A DNA stretch of 64,000 nt from Desulfovibrio porci (GTDB lineage Bacteria; Desulfobacterota; Desulfovibrionia; Desulfovibrionales; Desulfovibrionaceae). A program made the translations under genes and the position numbers. Positions 32,023-39,934 of this stretch are shown here, piece by piece. The number at the start of each line of letters is the position of its first letter. Within the stretch, counting starts at the first letter, position 1. The notes below the pieces were generated by a model. It had not been told where the DNA came from. It did no database searches and saw only the letters and a list, made by a program, of their open reading frames with translations. Location: assembly GCF_009696265.1 (NCBI RefSeq), contig NZ_VUMH01000004.1, forward strand, positions 186,001 to 250,000, read 5' to 3'.

Positions 32023-32648
32023 ACCGGATTCTGGCGCTTTTGTGCAGCCCCCGGCCTGACGGCGTTTCCGACAACCTGGCCCGCCTTTTCGCCGAAGGCG
32101 CGGTCGAGGCCGGGGCCGGGGTGCGCCTTGAGCCCCTGCGCCGCTACGCCATCGCCCCCTGCATCGGCTGCGGGGCCTGCTCCCGTCCCCCGCACAACTG
32201 CGTGCTGGCCAAGAACGGAGATCAGGCCGAAGAGCTGTTTTCCCTGCTTCAGGCCGCGCCTCTGGTGCTGCTGGCCGCGCCTGTCTACTTTTACGCCCTG
32301 CCCGCCCGTTTCAAAGCCTTCATCGACCGGGGGCAGCGTTTCTGGGCCGCGCGGTCGCAGGCCGACGCCGCCAAGGGCGGCGAGTCCCTCCTTCCGCCCA
32401 AGCCCGTGCTGGCGGCCCTGGCCGCCGGAAGGCCGCGCGGCGGCCAGTTGTTCAACGGCGCTCTGCTGACCCTCAAATACTTTCTGGCTCCGCAAAACGC
32501 CCGTATTCAGGACACACGCCTGCTGCGCGGCCTGGACAAGCCGGAAGACCTGTGGGCGCGACCGGCGGTCTGCGATGCGTTGCGCGCCTGGGGACGCCAT
32601 TGGGGTGAGAGGGTTACGGCCCGGGCGAAAGACGGACGCGTGGAGTGA
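32019..32648 (+). CDS. Flavodoxin-fold NAD(P)H oxidoreductase
   Basis: A 209-residue protein of the NADPH-dependent FMN reductase type: ILALLCSPRPDGVSDNLARL at the N-terminus, IAPCIGCGACSRPPHNC, and LVLLAAPVYFYALPARFKAFIDRG. It probably binds FMN, and the CxxC near residue 50 is typical of this anaerobe group. It starts at GTG 32019 overlapping the metallo-hydrolase stop, and its stop overlaps the ComF start (GTGA). Confidence 0.87.
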   Translation: MNRILALLCSPRPDGVSDNLARLFAEGAVEAGAGVRLEPLRRYAIAPCIGCGACSRPPHNCVLAKNGDQAEELFSLLQAAPLVLLAAPVYFYALPARFKAFIDRGQRFWAARSQADAAKGGESLLPPKPVLAALAAGRPRGGQLFNGALLTLKYFLAPQNARIQDTRLLRGLDKPEDLWARPAVCDALRAWGRHWGERVTARAKDGRVE

Positions 32649-33445
32649 TCCCCGGCCTTCTACGGCGTTGGGGCCATATTCTGGGGCTGAGCCAGACGCG
32701 TTGCGCGCACTGCCTGCGCCCTTTTTTGCCCGCCGGAGACGCCCTCGGCGCTTCCGCGAACGACGACGTCGCGGGGGCCGCCGCGCCGCTCTGTCCGGCA
32801 TGCCGGACGCTGTTTTCCCCATACCGGGGGCCGCGCTGTCCGCGTTGCGGCCTGCCCACGGCAGAAGCGCGCGCGTCGGGCCAAGCCGTCGCATTGTCCC
32901 GGCCCGACCCGGAGAGCCGTTGCGGCCAATGCCTGAATGATGATCCGCCCTGGGACAGCCTGGCCTATTACGGCCTGTATTGCGATGCGTTACGCGACGC
33001 CTTGCTGCGGCTCAAATTCGATGGGGAACTCTCCCTGGCTCCGTTGCTCGGAGCCTGTCTGCTGGAAGCTTCCCGCTGTCTGCCGTCTCCCGACGCGCTG
33101 CTGGCCGTGCCGCAACACCCGGCCCATCTGCGCCGCCGGGGTTTCAATCAGGCTCACGAGCTGGCCAAGGCGCTACATTGTCTTACGGGCCTGCCTCTGC
33201 GCCCGGAGCTGCTGCGCCGCACGAAAACAGGCCCGCCGCAGGCCGGATTGTCCGCCACCCTGCGCCGCCGCAATGTGCTGGACTCTTTTCAGGCCGCGCC
33301 CCAGGCCCACGGCCTGCGCCTCTGGCTGATTGACGACGTGATGACCACAGGCAGCACCCTGGCGGCGGCCTGTCTGGCCCTGCGCTCGGCCGGGGCCCTG
33401 CAGGTGCGCGCGCTCTTCGTCGCACGGACGCCGAGGCACGGTTGA
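32645..33445 (+). CDS. ComF-family phosphoribosyltransferase-like protein
   Basis: A 266-residue ComF protein. An N-terminal zinc-finger region (RCAHCLRPF, CPACRTLF, CPRCGLP, CGQCLND) precedes a phosphoribosyltransferase-type domain with RRRGFNQAHELAK and the PRPP motif LIDDVMTTGSTL. ComF proteins are linked to DNA uptake and processing in competent bacteria, but most bacteria keep them without known competence. GTG 32645 overlaps the preceding stop. Confidence 0.92.
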   Translation: MIPGLLRRWGHILGLSQTRCAHCLRPFLPAGDALGASANDDVAGAAAPLCPACRTLFSPYRGPRCPRCGLPTAEARASGQAVALSRPDPESRCGQCLNDDPPWDSLAYYGLYCDALRDALLRLKFDGELSLAPLLGACLLEASRCLPSPDALLAVPQHPAHLRRRGFNQAHELAKALHCLTGLPLRPELLRRTKTGPPQAGLSATLRRRNVLDSFQAAPQAHGLRLWLIDDVMTTGSTLAAACLALRSAGALQVRALFVARTPRHG

Positions 33446-33577
33446 AGCCCGCCGCAGGCATGACAACGCCCGACCCTTTTGCTATGGTGGGCGCGGCGCG
33501 GCGCTCCTGACCGCAAACGCCGCGCCCGTGCCCGCATCTTCGCGCGGCGCGGGTTTGTAATGCCTTTGGGAGATCTC

Positions 33578-34693
33578 ATGCCGCGCGCCTTTTTCTCTCT
33601 TCACCGCCTGTTGTCTTTGCCGTTTCCGTCGCGTCTGTTCCTGCTCGCATTTCTGTGCTGCCTTGCGGCCGCGCGCCCCGCTTCAGCCCAGATGACCCTG
33701 CTGGTGCCCAGTCAGCCCGGCATCGAAGCTCCGGCCAAGGCCAAGGAAGAGCAGAAAAAAAACACTGCGGAACAAAACGCGGTCCAGGCCCCGGCCAAAG
33801 CAGCGCCTGAGGCCGTCCAGCCCCCAAAGCCGCAGGACGGTGCGGGCAAGGCCAAGCAGCAGGCCGACGGACAAATTCCGGCCACCCCCGACGCCGCCAA
33901 AGCTGTGGAAGCCGCCGGGCGGAATGCCACAGTCCCGGTATCCGCCGACGCGGCCAACGACGAAGGAGAGCTCCAGACGCCGCCCATCAGCGAGGAAGTG
34001 GACGTGCTGATCAGCATGATGCGTCCCTTCCGGCATGAAGGCCTGCCCATGGACATGCCGCAGCTTTTCGCGGTGCTGCGCTATGACGACAATACGCCCG
34101 TCAAGGACGGCGTGCTCCAGCCCGAACGGCATGACCTGCTGGGCGACGTGGAGGAAATCCGCTACCTGGATCAGAAGGCATGGGGGGCCAATGTGGCTCT
34201 GAGCCGACCCGGCCTCTACCAGTTCATCATTGAGGCCCGCCCCTGGTGGGATGCCGCCCGCGACCGCTTTGTGCAGCATTACGTCAAAACCACCCTGCCC
34301 GTGTACGGCGTGGAGCGCGGCTGGGAACTGCCCGTGGGACAGCGCTTTGAAATCCAACCCCTGACCCGTGCCTTCGGCCTGACCGCCCCGGCCCTCTTTT
34401 CCGGCCGCGTGCTGTTCAACGGCAAGCCTCTGGACAATGCGCCGGTGCGCATGGCCCGGATCAACACGGACAAACAGAACGCGCCCACGCCCTGGCATGA
34501 GGAGCTGGCGGCCCGCACCGACGGCGAAGGACGCTTCGCCTTTGTGCTCAATCAGCCGGGCTGGTGGTGCTGCGCGGCCACTGCCGCCGGTGATCCGCTC
34601 AAAGGACCGGACGGTCAGCCCAAGCCTCTGGAACTGGGCGCGCTGTTCTGGCTCTATGTGGACGGCGCGACTGCCGAAGCCCGCAAACGCTGA
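33578..34693 (+). CDS. Exported DUF4198 protein
   Basis: A 371-residue periplasmic protein. The signal peptide ends at about residue 37 (LLAFLCCLAAARPASA). A ~110-residue Ala/Lys/Pro-rich low-complexity linker follows (KAKEEQKKNTAEQ, KAAPEAVQPPKPQ). The C-terminal ~220 residues match DUF4198 (RPFRHEGLPMDMPQ, GLYQFIIEARPWWD, PGWWCCAA). DUF4198 proteins often sit near nickel or cobalt transport genes, but none is adjacent here. I start at 33578, where GGGAG lies 6 bases upstream. Confidence 0.85.
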   Translation: MPRAFFSLHRLLSLPFPSRLFLLAFLCCLAAARPASAQMTLLVPSQPGIEAPAKAKEEQKKNTAEQNAVQAPAKAAPEAVQPPKPQDGAGKAKQQADGQIPATPDAAKAVEAAGRNATVPVSADAANDEGELQTPPISEEVDVLISMMRPFRHEGLPMDMPQLFAVLRYDDNTPVKDGVLQPERHDLLGDVEEIRYLDQKAWGANVALSRPGLYQFIIEARPWWDAARDRFVQHYVKTTLPVYGVERGWELPVGQRFEIQPLTRAFGLTAPALFSGRVLFNGKPLDNAPVRMARINTDKQNAPTPWHEELAARTDGEGRFAFVLNQPGWWCCAATAAGDPLKGPDGQPKPLELGALFWLYVDGATAEARKR

Positions 34694-34725
34694 GACAGCT
34701 CTTTTCCATCTGTTGCGCCACTAAC

Positions 34726-34752
34726 GGGCCGGGCATTGTCCGGCCCTCTTTG
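34726..34752 (+). terminator. Rho-independent terminator
   Basis: GGGCCGG (34726-34732) pairs with CCGGCCC (34740-34746), followed by TCTTTG, 33 bases after the DUF4198 gene stop. Confidence 0.75.
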
Positions 34753-34860
34753 TTTGCGATCCCCGCAGGCGAAGCAGGAGCCGGCTGACTCAGGGGCATG
34801 TATCTTGCTTATTTGATAGGTCAGCAAGGAAAAAAATTCCGTGTGCGGGAGGGATAGTTT

Positions 34861-35262
34861 ATGGATAGTGTAAATTTCCTGAATGGTTCCGTACAAGGCG
34901 ACATGAGAGCACAGTCAACTCAGAATATCTTGAACTATCACAGGACGTTCACTGCTGCGCAAAGGGATAATAACGGCGGGGTTGATACTGTAGATATTTC
35001 TGATGAAGGGAAACACCTTGCGCTTGAATTCCGCGAAGCCCTTGGAATGGACGCCTCTGGAAAAATAAATGTCAATCGCTGTGAAGGCGATGCGGAAACA
35101 ATGGAAGCCATTCAGGATGAATTGGAGAGTCTCACTGAGCAATTATCTGAAATTGCAGGCAGGCAGCCACAGACCGAAGAAATGAAGCAGGCTGCCGCTG
35201 AAATAAAGCAAAGGATACATGATCTCAAAAAACAAGGCAAAAAATCCGCTTCGATGCCCTAA
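34861..35262 (+). CDS. Hypothetical small protein, AT-rich gene
   Basis: A 133-residue acidic protein of no recognised family. The middle has VDTVDISDEGKHLALEF, a phrase of the kind found in FlgM-like and some flagellum-linked proteins, but not enough to call it. The C-terminal ~50 residues are a charged helix. The gene is clearly more AT-rich than its neighbours and has its own AT-rich upstream region. GGGAGGG lies upstream of the ATG. It may have been acquired. Confidence 0.65.
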   Translation: MDSVNFLNGSVQGDMRAQSTQNILNYHRTFTAAQRDNNGGVDTVDISDEGKHLALEFREALGMDASGKINVNRCEGDAETMEAIQDELESLTEQLSEIAGRQPQTEEMKQAAAEIKQRIHDLKKQGKKSASMP

Positions 35263-35413
35263 GTAAGCGTGATATTCATCCGGCGGGTGGACAAATTTTC
35301 CTCCAAGACGGCGATCTTGCTTTTTCCCCAAAAATCCATATAGTATACATACTGCGCGCAGTGACGTGAAGCCGCGCCTCACATCAACCCACCCCCGCAA
35401 CGGGAGTTTTTGC

Positions 35414-36370
35414 ATGAAAGCAAGTGCCATTCTGATCGCAATATTTCTGTTTTTTTCCGCCTTTGTCCTTACCCTGCCCGAATCGGCCGACGCCGCGCGC
35501 ATGGGCGGCGGCCGCTCCTTCGGCGGCAAACCCTTCATGAGCCAGCCCGCGCCCGCGCCGACCATGCGCCAGCAGACGCCCGGCGCGCAACGCCAGCCCA
35601 TGAACCAGGCGCAGGCCGGTCAGGCCGCGCAGCGCCCCGGCATGTTCGGCGGCATGGGCGGCCTGTTCGGCGGTCTGCTGGCCGGCACCCTGCTCGGTTC
35701 CCTGCTTGCGGGCAACGGCTTCTCGGGCGGCGGCTTTATGGACATCATTCTCATCGGCCTGCTGGTCTTCCTCGGGCTCAAGCTCTTCGCCCGCTTCCGT
35801 AACCGGCAGGCTCCCGCGCCCGCCGGGGCCGGAGCGCAGGGCGCGGCCATGGGCGGTCTGCACGGCGACCTGCGCGAGGACAGCGCCTCCCAGGGCATGC
35901 GCCGCGACAACGCGGCCTCCGGCTGGGACGTGCTGCGCGACACGGGCCGGGGCGGCGCGGACCAAGCGCAGGACTTTGACGCCGCGCCGCGCGTGGACGT
36001 GCCCCAGGGCTTTGACGTGGATGAATTTCTGCGCGGAGCCAAGATGGCCTACAACCGCTTGCAGCATTCATGGGATAAGCGCGATCTGAACGATATCGCC
36101 CAGTTCGCAACGCCCGCCGTGCTGGACGCCGTACGCGAGCAACTGGCGGCCGAGCCCACGCCGAGCACCACGGAAGTGCTGCTGGTCAACGCCCAGTTGC
36201 TGGGTGTGGAAAACGACGGCGACGACCAGCGCGCCCAGGTTTTCTTTGACGTGCTGCTGCGCGAGAGTCCGGACCAGCAGGCTCCGTCCTCGGTACGCGA
36301 AGTCTGGCATTTTGTGCGCCCCATAGCGGGCGGCACCTGGAAGTTGGACGGCATTCAGCAGGTGGAGTGA
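35414..36370 (+). CDS. Tim44-like domain membrane protein
   Basis: A 318-residue protein with a signal sequence (ILIAIFLFFSAFVLTLP), a Gly/Pro/Gln-rich linker, a Gly-rich hydrophobic region (FGGLLAGTLLGSLLAG) and a membrane helix (IILIGLLVFLGLKLF). The C-terminal ~110 residues are a Tim44-like domain (FLRGAKMAYNRLQHSWDKRDL, REVWHFVRP). Bacterial members are inner-membrane proteins of unclear role. I start at 35414, where GGGAG lies 7 bases upstream. Confidence 0.88.
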   Translation: MKASAILIAIFLFFSAFVLTLPESADAARMGGGRSFGGKPFMSQPAPAPTMRQQTPGAQRQPMNQAQAGQAAQRPGMFGGMGGLFGGLLAGTLLGSLLAGNGFSGGGFMDIILIGLLVFLGLKLFARFRNRQAPAPAGAGAQGAAMGGLHGDLREDSASQGMRRDNAASGWDVLRDTGRGGADQAQDFDAAPRVDVPQGFDVDEFLRGAKMAYNRLQHSWDKRDLNDIAQFATPAVLDAVREQLAAEPTPSTTEVLLVNAQLLGVENDGDDQRAQVFFDVLLRESPDQQAPSSVREVWHFVRPIAGGTWKLDGIQQVE

Positions 36371-36519
36371 CCCCCGGCCCATTCCGCCCTCTGCGGCTGC
36401 CGCAAAATCGGCAGTTCCGAAAATCAGAAGCAGGCCGCAGCCTTGCCGCGCCGTCAGTGGGGCGAAGGCTGCCCGGAAAGGGCCTTTCCCCTGGCTGCGA
36501 AACAGGTTAGGTAAACAAA

Positions 36520-36660
36520 CAGCGGCGCAACGACTGATTTTCGTGTCGTGCCGCCCGGCGAATTTTCTTGAAAACCAGCCTGCGGCGGCCTAAACGCCGC
36601 GAAGCGAATTTGTCATTATCAGTCCGGGGCCGGAAGCGGCAGCTTTCGGCCCCCTTTTTT
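36520..36660 (+). ncRNA. Structured leader or small RNA ending in a terminator
   Basis: Within the 308-base gap before the thioesterase gene there are three hairpins in a row: GCGGC...ACGAC with GTCGT/GCCGC (36522-36554); GCGGCG with CGCCGC (36582-36600); and a strong terminator GGGGCCGGAAGC with GCTTTCGGCCCC (36626-36653) plus TTTTTT to 36660. The terminator lies only 18 bases before the ATG at 36679, so it can control that gene as an attenuator or end a separate small RNA. It matches no RNA family I recognise. Confidence 0.35.
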
Positions 36661-36678
36661 GAACCAGCGGAGAGTAGT

Positions 36679-37074
36679 ATGGAAAATTACGTTGCCAAAC
36701 ACGATAAACTGATGCGCCACCTGCAAATGAGCATTGAAAGCGCCAGCCGGGGCTACGCCAAGGTGAGCATGCCCCTGACCGAGAACCATAAAAACGGCAT
36801 GGGCGTGGCCCACGGCGGAGCCATCTTTGCCCTGGCCGACGTGGCCTTCGGCGCGGCGGCCAATGCCGACCGGGAAACCGGCGTGGTCAGCTTGAGCACC
36901 ACCATTGAATTTCTACGCCCCGGCAAAACCGGCCCGCTCACGGCGGAAGCCCGCGTAGTGCGCGACGGCCAGCATGTGCAGAGCTATGACGTGCAGATTT
37001 TTGACGGCTCGGGCGCGCTGATCGCCAGAACCATGGCCGCGGGCTTTCTGACGGACGTGCCCCTGCCCCGCTGA
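36679..37074 (+). CDS. PaaI-family hotdog thioesterase
   Basis: A 131-residue single hotdog domain: GMGVAHGGAIFALADVAFG is the conserved PaaI core (HGG with the later Asp), followed by VVSLSTTIEFLRPGKTGPL and the C-terminal strands. Such enzymes hydrolyse acyl- or aryl-CoA thioesters as tetramers. GGAGAG lies before the ATG at 36679; the longer frame crosses the terminator upstream and is rejected. Confidence 0.9.
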   Translation: MENYVAKHDKLMRHLQMSIESASRGYAKVSMPLTENHKNGMGVAHGGAIFALADVAFGAAANADRETGVVSLSTTIEFLRPGKTGPLTAEARVVRDGQHVQSYDVQIFDGSGALIARTMAAGFLTDVPLPR

Positions 37075-37110
37075 ATCCTTTGCCGGGTCCGCATGACCTG
37101 AAACAAAAAG

Positions 37111-37145
37111 AACGGCGTTTCGAAAGTCACATTCGAAACGCCGTT
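37111..37145. terminator. Bidirectional terminator between convergent genes
   Basis: A perfect 14-bp stem, AACGGCGTTTCGAA (37111-37124) with TTCGAAACGCCGTT (37132-37145), lies between the thioesterase gene and the converging response-regulator/kinase gene; an A run precedes it and T-rich bases follow. Confidence 0.85.
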
Positions 37146-37195
37146 TTCGCGTGAAGCTTATCCGCGCGCGGATCGAAATCCGTACCGAACCGTTT

Positions 37196-38362
37196 TTATA
37201 TGGAAATTCCATCAGTTCCCAGCGGCAGCAGGAGCGTGAATACCGCGCCGCCGTCCGCGCCGTTGACGGCGGTCAGCTCATAGCCGCGCCCATGCGCCAG
37301 GGAGCGGGCCACAGTCAGTCCCAGGCCCGCGTACCGGCCCGAAAGCCCCTTGGAGCCACAGCTCTCGCGGGTACTGAAAAAAGGCTCAAAAATATGGGGC
37401 AGCACATCCGGGGCGATGCCGTGCCCGCTGTCCGCCACCCGCAGCTCATACCAACCCCGCTCTTCGCCGCCCTGCGCCGCGTCCCCGGCCCCTTCCTCGC
37501 GGCGCACACGGGCCGCAATGCGCAGCAGGCCGCCCTCGGGCATGGCGTCCAGAGCGTTCTCCACCAGATGCAGACAAATCTGCTGTAACTCCAGGGCCGA
37601 TCCCAAGGGCCGCGCCGCGCGCGTTTCCGGCGGGAAATCCAGTTCGCAGCGCACGCCCGCGCCGTCCAGGCGGGAGCGGGTCAACTCCAGCACGCGGGCG
37701 AGGATTTCGGGCACATCCAGCGGCTGCACGCGCCCGTCCAGGCCGTGCCCCACCATGAGCAGCTTGCGGGTGATCTCGCGCACGCGCAGGCTCTGCGCGC
37801 GGATGGTGTCCACGGCGGTGCGCAATTCCTCCAGATCCGGCAGGACGGCGGCTTCCGGGTCGTCCAGGCTGTCCTTGATCAGACCGGCGGCCTGAACCAT
37901 GATGTTCAGCGGATTGTTGACCTCGTGGGCCACGCCCTCGGCCACCCGCCCGAGGCTGCGCAGGCGCGCCGCCTCGGCCAGCCGGGCCGCCTGCCGCCGC
38001 GCCTGGGCCCGGTCGCGCGCCTTGGCGCATTCTGCCAGCACGCCGTCCACGGACACCGGTTTGGAGAGCCAGTTGCGCGCGCCGCGCCGCATGGCCTGCA
38101 CGGCCCTGCCCATGTCCGCCGCGCCGGAAAGCATGACCACGTCCAGATCAGGATAGCGTTCGCGCAGAATCTTGAGCAGGGTCACGCCGTCCATGCCCGG
38201 CAGGCCCACGTCCAGAAAGACGAGATCCCACTCGCCCTCGGCCAGCATGACCAGGGCGGCCTCCGCATCAAGGGCCACCCCGGTTTCCATGCCGCGCAGT
38301 TCCAGACGTTCGGCCAGAGGCCGGGCAAATGCCGCTTCGTCGTCAACCAGCAGTACGCGCAT
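37196..38362 (-). CDS. Receiver-histidine kinase hybrid
   Basis: A 388-residue cytoplasmic protein. An N-terminal receiver domain (LLVDDEAAF, FLDVGLPGMDG with the phospho-Asp, SGAADMGRAVQAM, KPVSVDGVL) is followed by a HisKA helix with the His in RVAEGVAHEVNNPLNI and an HATPase domain (LVENALDAMPEGG, VADSGHGIAP, GLGLTVARSLAH). It lacks membrane segments, so it receives its signal through the receiver domain, probably from another kinase of the cluster. It is the last gene of a leftward signalling run. Confidence 0.92.
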   Translation of the reverse strand: MRVLLVDDEAAFARPLAERLELRGMETGVALDAEAALVMLAEGEWDLVFLDVGLPGMDGVTLLKILRERYPDLDVVMLSGAADMGRAVQAMRRGARNWLSKPVSVDGVLAECAKARDRAQARRQAARLAEAARLRSLGRVAEGVAHEVNNPLNIMVQAAGLIKDSLDDPEAAVLPDLEELRTAVDTIRAQSLRVREITRKLLMVGHGLDGRVQPLDVPEILARVLELTRSRLDGAGVRCELDFPPETRAARPLGSALELQQICLHLVENALDAMPEGGLLRIAARVRREEGAGDAAQGGEERGWYELRVADSGHGIAPDVLPHIFEPFFSTRESCGSKGLSGRYAGLGLTVARSLAHGRGYELTAVNGADGGAVFTLLLPLGTDGISI

Positions 38363-38377
38363 GCCCTTTACCCCGGG

Positions 38378-38848
38378 CTATTTGTGCTCGGACATCAGAT
38401 CCTTCTCGTTGAGAACGTCGCGGGCCGACTCAAAATCGCCGCCCTCGGCCAGGGATACCGCCACCATGGCGTTTTCCACTTTGTCGCGGTAGGCCATGCG
38501 GATGCTGCTGAGCAATTCTTCGATATCCATGGGTTTTCTGAGGAAATTATACGCGCCCATGCGGTAGGCGGTCTGTTCCTCGGCGTCGCCGCCGTGGCCG
38601 GTGAGGATGATCACCTGCACCTGCGGATTGCTCTTCTTGACGTTGCGCAGCACTTCAAAGCCATCCATGCCGGGCATGCGCAGGTCAAGCACAATGACGT
38701 CCGTGGGCAGTTCCACAGCCTTGAGCGCTTCCGGGCCGTCGTAGGCCACGCGGGCCTCAAAGCCGCGCATGGCCAGGCGTTCGGCCAGAGTGTCCACAAA
38801 CTGCTTCTCGTCGTCCACCAGCAAAATTTTGATGTCTTCCTTGGTCAT
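38378..38848 (-). CDS. Single receiver-domain response regulator
   Basis: A 156-residue protein: a complete receiver domain (ILLVDDEKQF, VIVLDLRMPGMDGFE, ILTGHGGDAEE, FLRKPMDIEELL) and a ~35-residue C-terminal helical tail without a DNA-binding domain. It probably relays phosphate between the kinases encoded on either side. AAGGAG precedes the start. Confidence 0.92.
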   Translation of the reverse strand: MTKEDIKILLVDDEKQFVDTLAERLAMRGFEARVAYDGPEALKAVELPTDVIVLDLRMPGMDGFEVLRNVKKSNPQVQVIILTGHGGDAEEQTAYRMGAYNFLRKPMDIEELLSSIRMAYRDKVENAMVAVSLAEGGDFESARDVLNEKDLMSEHK

Positions 38849-38887
38849 GAACCGCTCCTTGGTCCGGCCTGGCCGGTATCGTATTGA

Positions 38888-39547
38888 CTATGATTGACTT
38901 TCAGCATCGCGGGCCGCGAGGGAAAGGAAAAACCGCCCGCCCGCGTCACGCCAGGGCATCAGCACGGCCTGCCAGCCGGGCCTGAGGCCGTTGAGCAACG
39001 GGCTGCCGGTCAGAGCCGACAAGGCCAGATCGGCGTTGACCCCTTCCAGCACCTCGATGATCACGCCCTCGGCCTTCTGCTGCCTGCCCGCCGTGAACCT
39101 GAGGGTCACCTGGCCGCCCACCGAGGCGCAGAGGTCAAAGACCTCCAGCAACGAGCGCAGCACCTCCAGCGGCGGCGCCGGAGCCCAGACAGGCTCCTCG
39201 TTCTCGCCGCTGACCAGACGCATCTGCGCGGCCCTGGCCTGGCGCGCGGCCATGCGGCAGAAGACCCGGCAGACCCGGGCCAGATCGCAGGGCCCGGCAT
39301 TTTCATTTTCCGCGCCTCCGGCCTGGGACATGAACTCCATGCCCTCGGCCAGGGCCGCGCCCTGCAAAATCTGGTTCTGCACTTCGCTCAGGGCCGCCAG
39401 CAGACGTTCGCCCCTGGGCAGGGCGTCACCGGCCAGGGCCGCCATATCCTGCGCCAGCCCGGCGGATTCGCGGATCACGGCCAGGACGTTACGCATATCG
39501 TGGACGGCCGAAGCCAGCAGGCGGGCCATGCACTGGCTGTCATTCAT
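38888..39547 (-). CDS. Degenerate histidine-kinase-like protein
   Basis: A 219-residue protein with an H-box-like helix (SAVHDMRNVLAVIRES, His at about residue 17) but no recognisable N, G1 or G2 boxes. The C-terminal ~110 residues keep the size and secondary pattern of an HATPase domain without its ATP-binding residues. This suggests a phosphotransfer (HPt-like) or scaffold role between receivers rather than a kinase. The start overlaps the stop of the upstream receiver gene (ATGA). Confidence 0.7.
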   Translation of the reverse strand: MNDSQCMARLLASAVHDMRNVLAVIRESAGLAQDMAALAGDALPRGERLLAALSEVQNQILQGAALAEGMEFMSQAGGAENENAGPCDLARVCRVFCRMAARQARAAQMRLVSGENEEPVWAPAPPLEVLRSLLEVFDLCASVGGQVTLRFTAGRQQKAEGVIIEVLEGVNADLALSALTGSPLLNGLRPGWQAVLMPWRDAGGRFFLSLAARDAESQS

Positions 39548-39933
39548 GACTGGCCTCCCCGCGCGTCCCGCGCGCTTTGGGCGGCGGCCTCCAGCGTTTC
39601 CAGAAAAACGGCGAAACTCAGCGGTTTGGTCAGACAGGCGAAGGCCTGGGCCGCCGGGGCCACGCCCGTGTCGTCGACCGCATCGTGCCCGGTGAGCAGA
39701 ATGACCGGCAGATCGGGATGCGCGGCCTTGATCCGACGCAGGGTTTCGTCGCCGGGCAGGCCGGGCATGAGCAGGTCCAGCACGGCCACGTCCGGCAGAG
39801 CCTCGTCCACGGCGGCCAGAGCCGACGGCCCGTCGTAGACCACGCGCGGCTCATGCCCCCGCAAGGTGAGGCGTTCGGCCAGGGTTTCCACAAATTCCTT
39901 TTCGTCGTCAGCCAAAAGAATACGCAGCGCCAT
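39544..39933 (-). CDS. Single receiver-domain response regulator
   Basis: A 129-residue stand-alone receiver: RILLADDEKEF, VAVLDLLMPGLPGDE, ILLTGHDAVDD and LTKPLSFAVF. It has no output domain. It lies one base after the membrane kinase gene and overlaps the following degenerate kinase gene, so it is the likely first acceptor of phosphate from that kinase. Confidence 0.92.
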   Translation of the reverse strand: MALRILLADDEKEFVETLAERLTLRGHEPRVVYDGPSALAAVDEALPDVAVLDLLMPGLPGDETLRRIKAAHPDLPVILLTGHDAVDDTGVAPAAQAFACLTKPLSFAVFLETLEAAAQSARDARGGQS

Positions 39934-39934
39934 C

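Noticed and set aside
36621-36660. Likeness to the SRP RNA apical motif (CCGGAAGC...GCAGC)
   Set aside because: The bases form a simple terminator stem with a T tract; the SRP RNA surrounding pairing is absent.
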